From contig JAFPVN010000274.1 in the NCBI GenBank assembly GCA_017395275.1, forward strand, positions 1 through 5,583: a stretch of DNA of 5,583 nt, written 5' to 3'. This stretch comes from Candidatus Methanomethylophilaceae archaeon (GTDB lineage: Archaea; Thermoplasmatota; Thermoplasmata; Methanomassiliicoccales; Methanomethylophilaceae). Below, one piece after another: positions 1 through 5,380 of this stretch (within the stretch, counting starts at the first letter, position 1; every line of letters starts with the position of its first letter). The position numbers and the translations under genes are program-made. The notes below the pieces were generated by a model. The model was not told the origin of the DNA. It searched no databases and saw nothing but the letters and a program-made list of their open reading frames with translations.

Positions 1-140
1 CACTCGAAGTAGATCATCGAGCCGAGCATGTTGATGTAGAACTTCCGGGGTAAAGAGAGCCAGATGGTGTCGGATATGGTGTTGTCGCCAAGCTCGCCGG
101 TGAACTCCCCCTTGATGGTCCTGATGACTATCCCGCTCAT
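1..140 (-). CDS. Cyclophilin-like fold protein (TM1367-like family), N-terminal part only
   Basis: This is an open frame of 46 codons that starts with ATG at 140 and runs off the left edge, so only the N-terminus is visible. The peptide opens with MSGIVIRTIKGEFTGEL and later reads LPRKF...NMLGSMIYFE. That pattern (a beta strand, 'G-x-F-x-x-E-L', a 'LP' turn, then 'G-x-x-I-YFE') resembles the small beta-barrel cyclophilin-like proteins of the TM1367 type. These have a cyclophilin-like fold but no established substrate. The start is supported by a good Shine-Dalgarno (GGAAGGTG, plus-strand 146-153) five bases upstream. The gene lies 20 nt after the ilvC stop on the same strand, so it is probably cotranscribed with ilvC; whether the two are functionally linked is unknown. 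The family call rests on a short fragment and is moderate. The start and coding status are more secure. Confidence 0.6.
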   Translation of the reverse strand, partial: MSGIVIRTIKGEFTGELGDNTISDTIWLSLPRKFYINMLGSMIYFE

Positions 141-160
141 ATCCGCACCTTCCGGCGTGT

Positions 161-1150
161 TTACTGCTTCTTCCTCTCGAAGAGTGCCCTGATGTCCTTT
201 CCGACGACCTCGAGCTGGAGCTTCTTCTCGTCGGCCTCCATCCTCTTCAGGTCCTTGAGGCCGGCGTTCCAGTCCGCTCTCCACTCGTCCTTGAACTTCC
301 CGGACTCGATGTCGGCGAGGATGGACTTCATTCCCTTCTTGGACTCCTCGGTGATGACCCTGTCCCTTCTGGTGAGTCCGCCGAACTCGGCGGTGTTGGA
401 CACGACGTGCCACATGTATTCGAATCCGCCGATGTTGATCATGTCGGTGATGAGCTTGGTCTCGTGGAGGACCTCGAAGTACGCCATCTCCGGGGGATAT
501 CCCGCATCGACGAGGGTCTGGAATCCGGCCTTGATCATGGCGGTCAGACCTCCGCAGAGGACGGCCTGCTCACCGAAGAGGTCGGTCTTGGTCTCGTTGT
601 CGAAGGTGGTCTCGAAGACCCCTGCCCTGAGCGCTCCCAGTCCCTTGGCCAGTGCGAGTGCGATCATCTTGGCCTTGCCGGTGTAGTCCTGGTGGACGCA
701 GACCAGCGCGGGGACCCCGAATCCCTCGAGGAACACGAGCCTTTCCATGTCCCCGGGGGCCTTGGGCGCCATCATGATGACGTCGACGTCCTTCGGGGGC
801 TGGATGAGCTTGAATGTGATGGCGAATCCGTGTGCGAATTCGAGTGCGGCGCCCTTCTTGAGGTTGGGTGCGACATAATCCTTGTAGATGTCGGGCTGGA
901 CCTCGTCGGGGAGGAGCATCATGACGACATCGGCTCCCTTGACGGCCTCGGGGATCTCCGCGACCTTGAGTCCGTCCTCCTTGGCCCTGTTCCAGGACTT
1001 TCCGTCCTTCCTGACTCCGACGGTCACGTCGAGTCCGGAGTCGTGGAAGCAGAGGGCCTGTGCCCTTCCCTGTGCCCCGTATCCGAGGACCGCGATCTTC
1101 TTACCGTCGAGAACATCGAAACTTACATCCGAATCATGATAGATGTGCAT
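161..1150 (-). CDS. ilvC: Ketol-acid reductoisomerase (class I, short form)
   Basis: This 329-residue cytoplasmic enzyme converts acetolactate or acetohydroxybutyrate to the dihydroxy acids of valine and isoleucine synthesis, using NAD(P)H and Mg2+. Length fits class I enzymes. The N-terminal Rossmann domain has GYGAQGRAQA (23-32), the cofactor loop VRKDGKSW (46-53) and FAHGF with H107. The C-terminal knotted domain has TKTDLFGEQ (187-195; Mg ligands D190 and E194), E226, E230 in LHETK, and S251 in VSNTAEFGG, all at usual class I positions. K130 and P132 lie in APKAPGD. Departures from the family are G50 and D49 in the cofactor loop, PGD in place of PGH, and R29 for the usual His. The ATG at 1150 gives the standard N-terminus and has an AGGAGAT Shine-Dalgarno (1157-1163). 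It follows ilvB but appears to have its own promoter, and it precedes the cyclophilin-like gene by 20 nt. The assignment is firm; cofactor preference is not. Confidence 0.96.
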   Translation of the reverse strand: MHIYHDSDVSFDVLDGKKIAVLGYGAQGRAQALCFHDSGLDVTVGVRKDGKSWNRAKEDGLKVAEIPEAVKGADVVMMLLPDEVQPDIYKDYVAPNLKKGAALEFAHGFAITFKLIQPPKDVDVIMMAPKAPGDMERLVFLEGFGVPALVCVHQDYTGKAKMIALALAKGLGALRAGVFETTFDNETKTDLFGEQAVLCGGLTAMIKAGFQTLVDAGYPPEMAYFEVLHETKLITDMINIGGFEYMWHVVSNTAEFGGLTRRDRVITEESKKGMKSILADIESGKFKDEWRADWNAGLKDLKRMEADEKKLQLEVVGKDIRALFERKKQ

Positions 1151-1156
1151 TCTTGC

Positions 1157-1196
1157 ATCTCCTGTCGTCCGCTATCCCTTCCCTTTTAATATAATT
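1157..1196 (-). promoter_or_regulatory. Likely ilvC promoter (box A) and Shine-Dalgarno
   Basis: Reading on the minus strand, an AT-rich TTATATTA (1187-1194) resembles the archaeal TATA box and stands out from the GC-rich surroundings. A transcript start some 22-27 nt downstream would fall near 1163-1168, giving a leader of about 15 nt. AGGAGAT (1157-1163) then sits at normal distance from the ATG at 1150. This suggests ilvC is transcribed independently of ilvB. The start site is estimated, not observed. Confidence 0.6.
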
Positions 1197-1205
1197 GTCG
1201 AGCCA

Positions 1206-1223
1206 ACGTAACGTCGGACCGAC
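1206..1223. promoter_or_regulatory. Compact palindromic element upstream of the ilvC box A (candidate operator)
   Basis: Two short perfect palindromes overlap: ACGT-A-ACGT (1206-1214) and GTCGG-A-CCGAC (1213-1223). They lie about 10-30 nt upstream of the ilvC TATA-like box on the minus strand, a position typical for archaeal activator or regulator sites. The 7-mer CCGACTG (1219-1225) recurs at 3012-3018 in front of ilvB. No regulator is encoded in the window, so binding is an inference from symmetry and position only. In GC-rich DNA such short palindromes can arise by chance. Confidence 0.35.
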
Positions 1224-1249
1224 TGCCAGAATGTATCACGATAAAGGAT

Positions 1250-1293
1250 GAAAAACGTGAAGATGTTTGTGCTGGCACATCCGTAGGACGTGC
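1250..1293 (-). terminator. Hairpin and T-run after ilvB (probable terminator)
   Basis: Immediately after the ilvB stop codon (1294-1296), the minus strand reads GCACGTCC-TAC-GGATGTGC. This can form an eight-pair stem (one G·U wobble) with a three-base loop at plus-strand 1275-1293. A run of five T residues (1251-1255) and further T-rich sequence follow within about 20-50 nt. The hairpin lies further from the T-run than in a bacterial intrinsic terminator, but archaeal termination depends mainly on T-rich tracts, so the pair is a reasonable end for the ilvB transcript. It fits with the separate ilvC promoter just downstream. Confidence 0.45.
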
Positions 1294-2964
1294 TCAGAAC
1301 CCGCAGCGGCCCCTGACCAGCGGGATGGCGGGGTTCGGCGGGAGCATGGGGACCATGTCCTCCTCGGGATCCGCCAGGATGTTGACCAGGAACGGTTTGT
1401 CGCTGGCGAATGCCTGCCTGAACGCGTCCTCGATCTCGCCCGGTCTCTCGACGGTCACGCCGCGTGCCCCGAAGGCCTCGGCGAGCTTGACGAAGTCGGG
1501 GTTGGAGTCGTAGAGCTTTGTCGCGGAGTACCTCTTGTTCCAGAACAGCTTCTGCCACTGCCTGACCATCCCGAGCCATCCGTTGTTGATCAGACAGATG
1601 ACGACGGGTAGGTTTTCCGCCACCGCGGTGGCGAGCTCCTGGACGACCATCAGCAGTCCGCCGTCCCCGGTGACGGTGACGACCTTCTTCTCGGGGAACG
1701 CGCACTTGGCACCGATGGCGGACGGGAGTCCGAATCCCATGGTACCGAAGCCTCCGGACGAGATGAACTGTCTCGGGCGTGTGATCTTGAGGTGGTGCAT
1801 CGCCCACATCTGGTTCTGGCCGACGTCGGTGGTGACGATGGTGTCCTTGTCGATGAACTTGTTGAGTTCGTGCATGATCCTTTGCGGGAGGATCGGGGAA
1901 TCGTCGTAGTCGGTCTTGCACGATGCGCATCTGGACCTGTATCCCGCTGCCACGGCGAGCCATGCGGGGTTCTGCTGGATCCCGGCGAGCTGCTCGATCA
2001 TCATGTCGAGGACGACCCTGAGGTCGCCGAGTATGTTGAGCGCTGCGGTCTTGTGCTTGTCGAACTCGGTGCTGTCGATGTCCACGTGGATGACCTTGCA
2101 TCCGGGTGAGACCCTGGTGTGCGGGCTGTAGGTCCTGTCGGAGAACTTGGAGCCCAGCGCGATGACCAGGTCCGCCTCCTTGATGACGCTGTACGCGCAC
2201 AGTCTCCCGTGCATCCCCAGCGTACCGAGGTTGAGCGGGTGGTCGAAGGGGATTGCGCCGACGCCCATCATCGGGGTGACGACCGGTGCGCCGATCATCT
2301 CGGCGAGCTTGACCAGCTGTTCGCTGGTGTCCGATCCTATGATACCTCCGCCGGCGAGGATCACCGGCCTGCTGCTGGACCTGATGGCCTGGATAGCGGC
2401 GGGCAGGTTGCCGAGGTCGGTCCTGGGGGTCCTGACCTGGTAGTCCTGACCGAGGAGTTTCTCGTCTATGTCCGAGTTCATGGAGTCGACTGGCAGGTCC
2501 ACGTGGACCGGTCCGGGACGCCCCATTTGGGCGACCTTCCATCCCTCGTCGATGGCCTTGGGGAGCTGCGGGAGCTCGAGGACCCTGTAGTTGTACTTGG
2601 TGACAGGCATCATGAGGCTGAACGCGTCCACCTCCTGGAATGCACCGAGACCCAATGACCCAGATGCGACCTGTCCGGTGAGGACGAGCATGGGGATGGA
2701 ATCGGCGTAGGCCGTTCCGACGCCGGTGACGACGTTGGTGGTGCCGGGTCCGCTTGTGACCAGGCAGACCCCCGGTTTGCCGCTCGCCCTGGCGTAACCG
2801 TCGGCCATGTGGCCGGCGCACTGCTCGTGGCGTACGAGTACGTGGTCTATGGGCGAGTTGAGAATTTCGTCATAGATCGGGATGACGGTACCTCCGGGGT
2901 ATCCGAAGATCTTGGTGACATCCCTGTCCTCCAGCATTTTAAGCAGCGCTCTAGAGCCTTTCAT
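1294..2964 (-). CDS. ilvB: Acetolactate synthase, catalytic (large) subunit
   Basis: This 556-residue thiamine-diphosphate enzyme condenses pyruvate with pyruvate or 2-oxobutyrate, the first common step of branched-chain amino acid synthesis. The N-terminal pyrimidine-binding domain has FGYPGG (20-25) and the catalytic glutamate E47 in RHEQ, followed by SGPGTTN (71-77), AFQE (108-111) and TKYNY (122-126). The central domain has HPLNLGTLGMHG (242-253) and FSDR with R277. The C-terminal domain has VGQNQMW (381-387), the ThDP/Mg motif GDGG...NNG (433-462) and GMVRQWQ (465-471), whose Trp is characteristic of acetolactate synthases. Length and domain order are normal. The ATG at 2964 gives the standard 'MKGS-x-ALLK' opening, with only a weak purine-rich AGAGG seven bases upstream. 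A regulatory subunit gene (ilvN), often adjacent, is absent; ilvC is the next gene after 143 nt. Several motifs are slightly unusual (GDGG for GDGS, GQNQM for GQHQM). Another ThDP carboligase role is possible but less likely beside ilvC. Confidence 0.92.
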   Translation of the reverse strand: MKGSRALLKMLEDRDVTKIFGYPGGTVIPIYDEILNSPIDHVLVRHEQCAGHMADGYARASGKPGVCLVTSGPGTTNVVTGVGTAYADSIPMLVLTGQVASGSLGLGAFQEVDAFSLMMPVTKYNYRVLELPQLPKAIDEGWKVAQMGRPGPVHVDLPVDSMNSDIDEKLLGQDYQVRTPRTDLGNLPAAIQAIRSSSRPVILAGGGIIGSDTSEQLVKLAEMIGAPVVTPMMGVGAIPFDHPLNLGTLGMHGRLCAYSVIKEADLVIALGSKFSDRTYSPHTRVSPGCKVIHVDIDSTEFDKHKTAALNILGDLRVVLDMMIEQLAGIQQNPAWLAVAAGYRSRCASCKTDYDDSPILPQRIMHELNKFIDKDTIVTTDVGQNQMWAMHHLKITRPRQFISSGGFGTMGFGLPSAIGAKCAFPEKKVVTVTGDGGLLMVVQELATAVAENLPVVICLINNGWLGMVRQWQKLFWNKRYSATKLYDSNPDFVKLAEAFGARGVTVERPGEIEDAFRQAFASDKPFLVNILADPEEDMVPMLPPNPAIPLVRGRCGF

Positions 2965-2993
2965 GTGGTTGCCTCTGGGCCTGGTATGGGGTT

Positions 2994-3047
2994 GGTTGTT
3001 AAAACCTTTGTCCGACTGGTCCGGCGCATTACTGAACGATTCTATAC
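2994..3047 (-). promoter_or_regulatory. Candidate ilvB promoter elements
   Basis: Two weak TATA-like stretches lie upstream of ilvB on the minus strand. One is GGTTTTAACAACC (2994-3006), itself an imperfect palindrome about 30-40 nt before the ATG. The other is CGTATAGAAT (3038-3047), about 75-85 nt before it. The nearer one would give a leader of roughly 10 nt, the farther one roughly 50 nt. Between them lies a GTCCG repeat pair (3010-3014 and 3019-3023) with the 7-mer CCGACTG that is also found upstream of ilvC. I cannot decide which element is used. Confidence 0.3.
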
Positions 3048-3062
3048 GCGGGCGTGCGCAGA

Positions 3063-3101
3063 TTATTTTAAGCGCTGTGTGTATGGGGAGGCAATAGGTG
3101 A
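3063..3101 (+). promoter_or_regulatory. Likely gap-pgk promoter (box A) and Shine-Dalgarno
   Basis: TTATTTTA (3063-3070) is an AT-rich box A-like element in GC-rich flanks. Transcription would be expected to begin near 3090, leaving a leader of about 15-20 nt that includes GGTGA (3097-3101), six bases before the ATG at 3108. The box is flanked by GCGC (3056-3059) and AGCGCT (3071-3076), which may be coincidental. The spacing is typical of archaeal promoters; the start point is an estimate. Confidence 0.5.
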
Positions 3102-3107
3102 AACCTG

Positions 3108-4115
3108 ATGAAGGTCAAGGTAGGAATCAACGGATACGGAACCATCGGAAAGAGGGTCGCAACCGCAGTCAACCAGCAGGACGACATGGAGATTATCGGA
3201 ATAACCAAGACCCGCCCCACTTACGAGGCGAGGGATGCGGTCCGCCAGGGATATCCCGTCTACGTTCCCGCGGAGAGCATGGACGCTTTCAAGGATGCGG
3301 GGATCCCGGTAGCGGGTACCATCGACGACATGATCAAGGCCGCGGACATCATCGTGGACTGCACTCCCGGAAAGCTCGCCGAGGAGTACAAGGCCAAGTA
3401 CGCCGCCGCAGGGAAGAAAGCGATCTGGCAGGGAGGCGAGGACCACAGCCTCACCGGAATCTCGTTCAACGCCACCGCCAACTACTCCGAGTCGTGGGGG
3501 GCACAGTTCTCCCGTGTCGTATCGTGCAACACCACCGGTCTCCTTAGGACCCTGTTCAACATCGACAAGAACTTCAAGATCAAGAACGCCTACGTCACGC
3601 TCATCAGGAGGTCCGCCGACCCCAACGACAGCAAGAACGGACCCATCAACGCCATCGAGCCTTCCGTCAAGCTTCCTACCCACCACGGACCCGATGTGCA
3701 GAGCATCATGCCCTGGCTGAGCATCAACACCATGGCCGTCAAGGTCCCCACCACCCTCATGCACGTGCACACCATCGTCGCGGAGCTGGGAAGCGAGGTC
3801 ACCACCGAGCAGGTCAAGGAGGTCATCAAGGCCTGCCCCCGCGTAAGGCTGGTCAAGAGCAAGGAGGGCATCAAGTCCACCGCCCAGATCATGGACCTGG
3901 CGAGGGAGCTCGGAAGGACCCGCGGCGACATGTTCGAGATCGTCGTCTGGGAGGACGGCATAAAGATGGTCGGCAATGTTCTGTATTACTACCAGGCGGT
4001 CAACCAGGAGAGCGATGTCATCCCCGAGAACGTGGACTGCATAAGGTCCATGTGCAAGCTCGAGAAGGATGCCGCCGCATCCATCGCGAAGACCAACAAG
4101 GCAATGGGAATCTGA
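3108..4115 (+). CDS. gap: Glyceraldehyde-3-phosphate dehydrogenase, archaeal type II
   Basis: This 335-residue cytoplasmic enzyme interconverts glyceraldehyde-3-phosphate and 1,3-bisphosphoglycerate with NAD(P). It belongs to the archaeal family rather than the bacterial/eukaryotic GapA family. The Rossmann domain begins with VGINGYGTIGKRVA (5-18) and continues to TKTRPTYEAR (33-42), the cofactor-discriminating region of the archaeal enzymes. The catalytic cysteine is C140 in SCNTTG, followed by RRSADP (167-172) and PTHHGPDV (190-197), which help bind phosphate. The catalytic histidine lies in TTLMHVH (215-221). Length matches the family, and I see no truncation or missing active-site residue. 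The ATG at 3108 directly precedes the nucleotide-binding strand and has a Shine-Dalgarno (GGTGA). pgk follows after 10 nt, so the products of this operon act in sequence. In a methanogen-like host the flow would mostly be gluconeogenic, which is inference. The cofactor (NADP or NAD) cannot be fixed from sequence alone. Confidence 0.96.
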   Translation: MKVKVGINGYGTIGKRVATAVNQQDDMEIIGITKTRPTYEARDAVRQGYPVYVPAESMDAFKDAGIPVAGTIDDMIKAADIIVDCTPGKLAEEYKAKYAAAGKKAIWQGGEDHSLTGISFNATANYSESWGAQFSRVVSCNTTGLLRTLFNIDKNFKIKNAYVTLIRRSADPNDSKNGPINAIEPSVKLPTHHGPDVQSIMPWLSINTMAVKVPTTLMHVHTIVAELGSEVTTEQVKEVIKACPRVRLVKSKEGIKSTAQIMDLARELGRTRGDMFEIVVWEDGIKMVGNVLYYYQAVNQESDVIPENVDCIRSMCKLEKDAAASIAKTNKAMGI

Positions 4116-4119
4116 AGGT
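4115..4119 (+). promoter_or_regulatory. pgk ribosome binding site (decides the start)
   Basis: AAGGT overlaps the last base of the gap stop codon and sits six bases before the ATG at 4126. The frame is also open upstream to an ATG at 4069, inside gap. The extra 19 residues (MPPHPSRR...) are Pro/Arg-rich, unlike a PGK N-terminus, and look like out-of-frame gap sequence. The 4126 start is therefore preferred. Confidence 0.6.
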
Positions 4120-4125
4120 AATCGA

Positions 4126-5349
4126 ATGAAGGACTTCCACACGCTCGAGGACTTCAACTTCAAGGACAAGACCGTCCTGCTGAGGGTCGACATCAACTGT
4201 CCCCTCGACAAGGCCACGCTCAAGATCATCAACGACTCCAGGATCAGGAGGGTCATCCCCACGGTCAGGGAGCTCATCGGGAAGCAGGCCAAGCTCGTCA
4301 TACTGGCACACCAGAGCAGGAAGGGCAAGTGGGACTTCACCTCCCTCGAGCAGCACTCGGAGAGGCTCGCCAAGCACCTCAACTACCCGGTGAAGTACGT
4401 CGACGACGTCATGGGCGAAGAGGCCAAGAAGGCGATCAGGGAGCTGAAGTCAGGAGAGGTCCTTCTCCTCGGCAACGTGAGGTCCATCGATTCGGAGACC
4501 GCCAAGCTCGACATGTTCGGACATGCGGAGGCGGAGCTGGTCGAGGCCCTCGCACCTCTCATCGATTATTACGTATGCGACGCGTTCGGTGCGGCCCACA
4601 GGTCGCAGTGCTCGCTGGTCGGATTCTCGCTCAAGGTGCCTTCCGCATCCGGAAGGCTGATGGCCAAGGAGCTGTACGCGCTCAGCGCGGTGTTCGACGA
4701 GCCCAGGAGGCCGTCCGTCTTCATCCTCGGAGGGGCCAAGTTCGGCGACGCCTCGGGAATGATCGACCACGTCCTCGGAAGCGGCATGGCCGACTCCGTG
4801 ATACTCGTGGGACTGGCGGGCAACGCGTTCCTGCTGGCACGCGGAGTGGACATCGGTGAGGCATCCAAGGCCGTCCTCCAGGAGGAGCTCACGCCCGAGA
4901 ACCTCCAGGCGGCGAAGGACATCATGGCGAAGTACGGACAGCGCGTGCTGCTGCCAGTGGACGTCGCGGTGGAGAGGGACGGGAAACGCGTATCCGTCAA
5001 CATCGGCGACCTGCCCAGCGCGGAGCCCGCACTGGACATCGGAGACGCATCCATCGAGAAGTTCTGCAAGGTCATCATGGCGTCCAGGACATCGTTCATG
5101 TCCGGTCCCGCCGGTATGTACGAGAAGGAAGGCTTCGGAAAGGGCACCTACGAGCTCATGGGCGCGATGATCGAGTCCAGGGGACAGTCCGTCATCGGAG
5201 GCGGACACACCGTCGGAGCCGCCGACAAGTTCGACTTCTCGGACAGGTTCTCGTACGTGTCCACCGGAGGAGGGGCGTTGGAGACCTTCCTCCTCGGGGA
5301 GCCGCTACCCGTCGTAGAGGCGCTCAGGTACTCCTACAAGAACCTCTGA
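4126..5349 (+). CDS. pgk: Phosphoglycerate kinase, archaeal type
   Basis: This 407-residue cytoplasmic enzyme transfers phosphate between 1,3-bisphosphoglycerate and ADP, the step after GAPDH. The N-terminal substrate-binding domain has VLLRVDINCPL (17-27; D22 and N24), SRI (38-40), AHQSRKGKWDFTSLEQH (61-77, the archaeal form of the 'SH-x-x-R-P-x-G' region) and CDAFGAAHR (151-159). The C-terminal nucleotide-binding domain has GGAKFGDAS (202-210), GPAGMYEKEGFGKGT (327-341), GGGHTVGA (358-365) and STGGGA (379-384), followed by LPVVEAL. Length is normal for archaeal PGK. One motif is off: the near-universal LLENVRF reads LLGNVRS (114-120), with R119 kept but Glu and Phe lost. The start at 4126 lies 10 nt after the gap stop, so the two genes form an operon. 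All other core motifs are intact, so I expect an active enzyme. Confidence 0.95.
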   Translation: MKDFHTLEDFNFKDKTVLLRVDINCPLDKATLKIINDSRIRRVIPTVRELIGKQAKLVILAHQSRKGKWDFTSLEQHSERLAKHLNYPVKYVDDVMGEEAKKAIRELKSGEVLLLGNVRSIDSETAKLDMFGHAEAELVEALAPLIDYYVCDAFGAAHRSQCSLVGFSLKVPSASGRLMAKELYALSAVFDEPRRPSVFILGGAKFGDASGMIDHVLGSGMADSVILVGLAGNAFLLARGVDIGEASKAVLQEELTPENLQAAKDIMAKYGQRVLLPVDVAVERDGKRVSVNIGDLPSAEPALDIGDASIEKFCKVIMASRTSFMSGPAGMYEKEGFGKGTYELMGAMIESRGQSVIGGGHTVGAADKFDFSDRFSYVSTGGGALETFLLGEPLPVVEALRYSYKNL

Positions 5350-5352
5350 AAC

Positions 5353-5380
5353 GGGTGCTCACGCACCCTTACTCATTTCT
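5353..5380. terminator. Hairpin between convergent genes (possible bidirectional terminator)
   Basis: The 23-nt gap between pgk and the convergent zinc-ribbon gene contains GGGTGC-TCAC-GCACCC (5353-5368), a perfect six-pair stem with a four-base loop. On the plus strand it is followed by T-rich sequence (TTACTCATTTCTT) that runs into the end of the opposing gene, which suits termination of gap-pgk. On the minus strand only a short T-run follows, so its role for the zinc-ribbon gene is weaker. Confidence 0.55.

Noticed and set aside
407..1189. A 260-codon plus-strand frame antisense to ilvC
   Set aside because: Its composition (Glu, Asp, Gly, Leu, Val) mirrors antisense reading of ilvC codons, and it has no convincing ribosome site or domain.
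1236..1280. A 14-codon minus-strand mini-frame (MCQHKHLHVFHPLS) upstream of ilvC, considered as a leader peptide
   Set aside because: It is rich in His rather than in Leu, Val or Ile, lies upstream of the ilvC TATA box and so would not be in the ilvC transcript, and has no clear terminator/antiterminator pair.
1172..2821. A 549-codon minus-strand frame overlapping ilvB and running into the spacer
   Set aside because: It is out of frame with ilvB, its product is overwhelmingly Arg/Gly/Pro/His-rich with no domain pattern, and it is explained by the GC-rich codon use of ilvB. Its tail in the spacer does not look like a lost IlvB C-terminus, since IlvB already ends at normal length.
2965..3107. 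Possible small gene or RNA gene in the divergent spacer
   Set aside because: No frame with a start, ribosome site and plausible protein was seen, and no tRNA-like or long paired structure. The space is accounted for by two divergent promoters.
4069..4125. Extended start for pgk inside gap
   Set aside because: The added residues do not resemble a PGK N-terminus, whereas the ATG at 4126 has a ribosome site at proper spacing and gives the normal family length.
3063..4382. A 439-codon minus-strand frame antisense to gap and the start of pgk
   Set aside because: This is a typical antisense shadow of GC-rich coding sequence. It is rich in Asp, Gly, Leu and Val, has no recognisable motif, and spans two clear plus-strand genes and a promoter.
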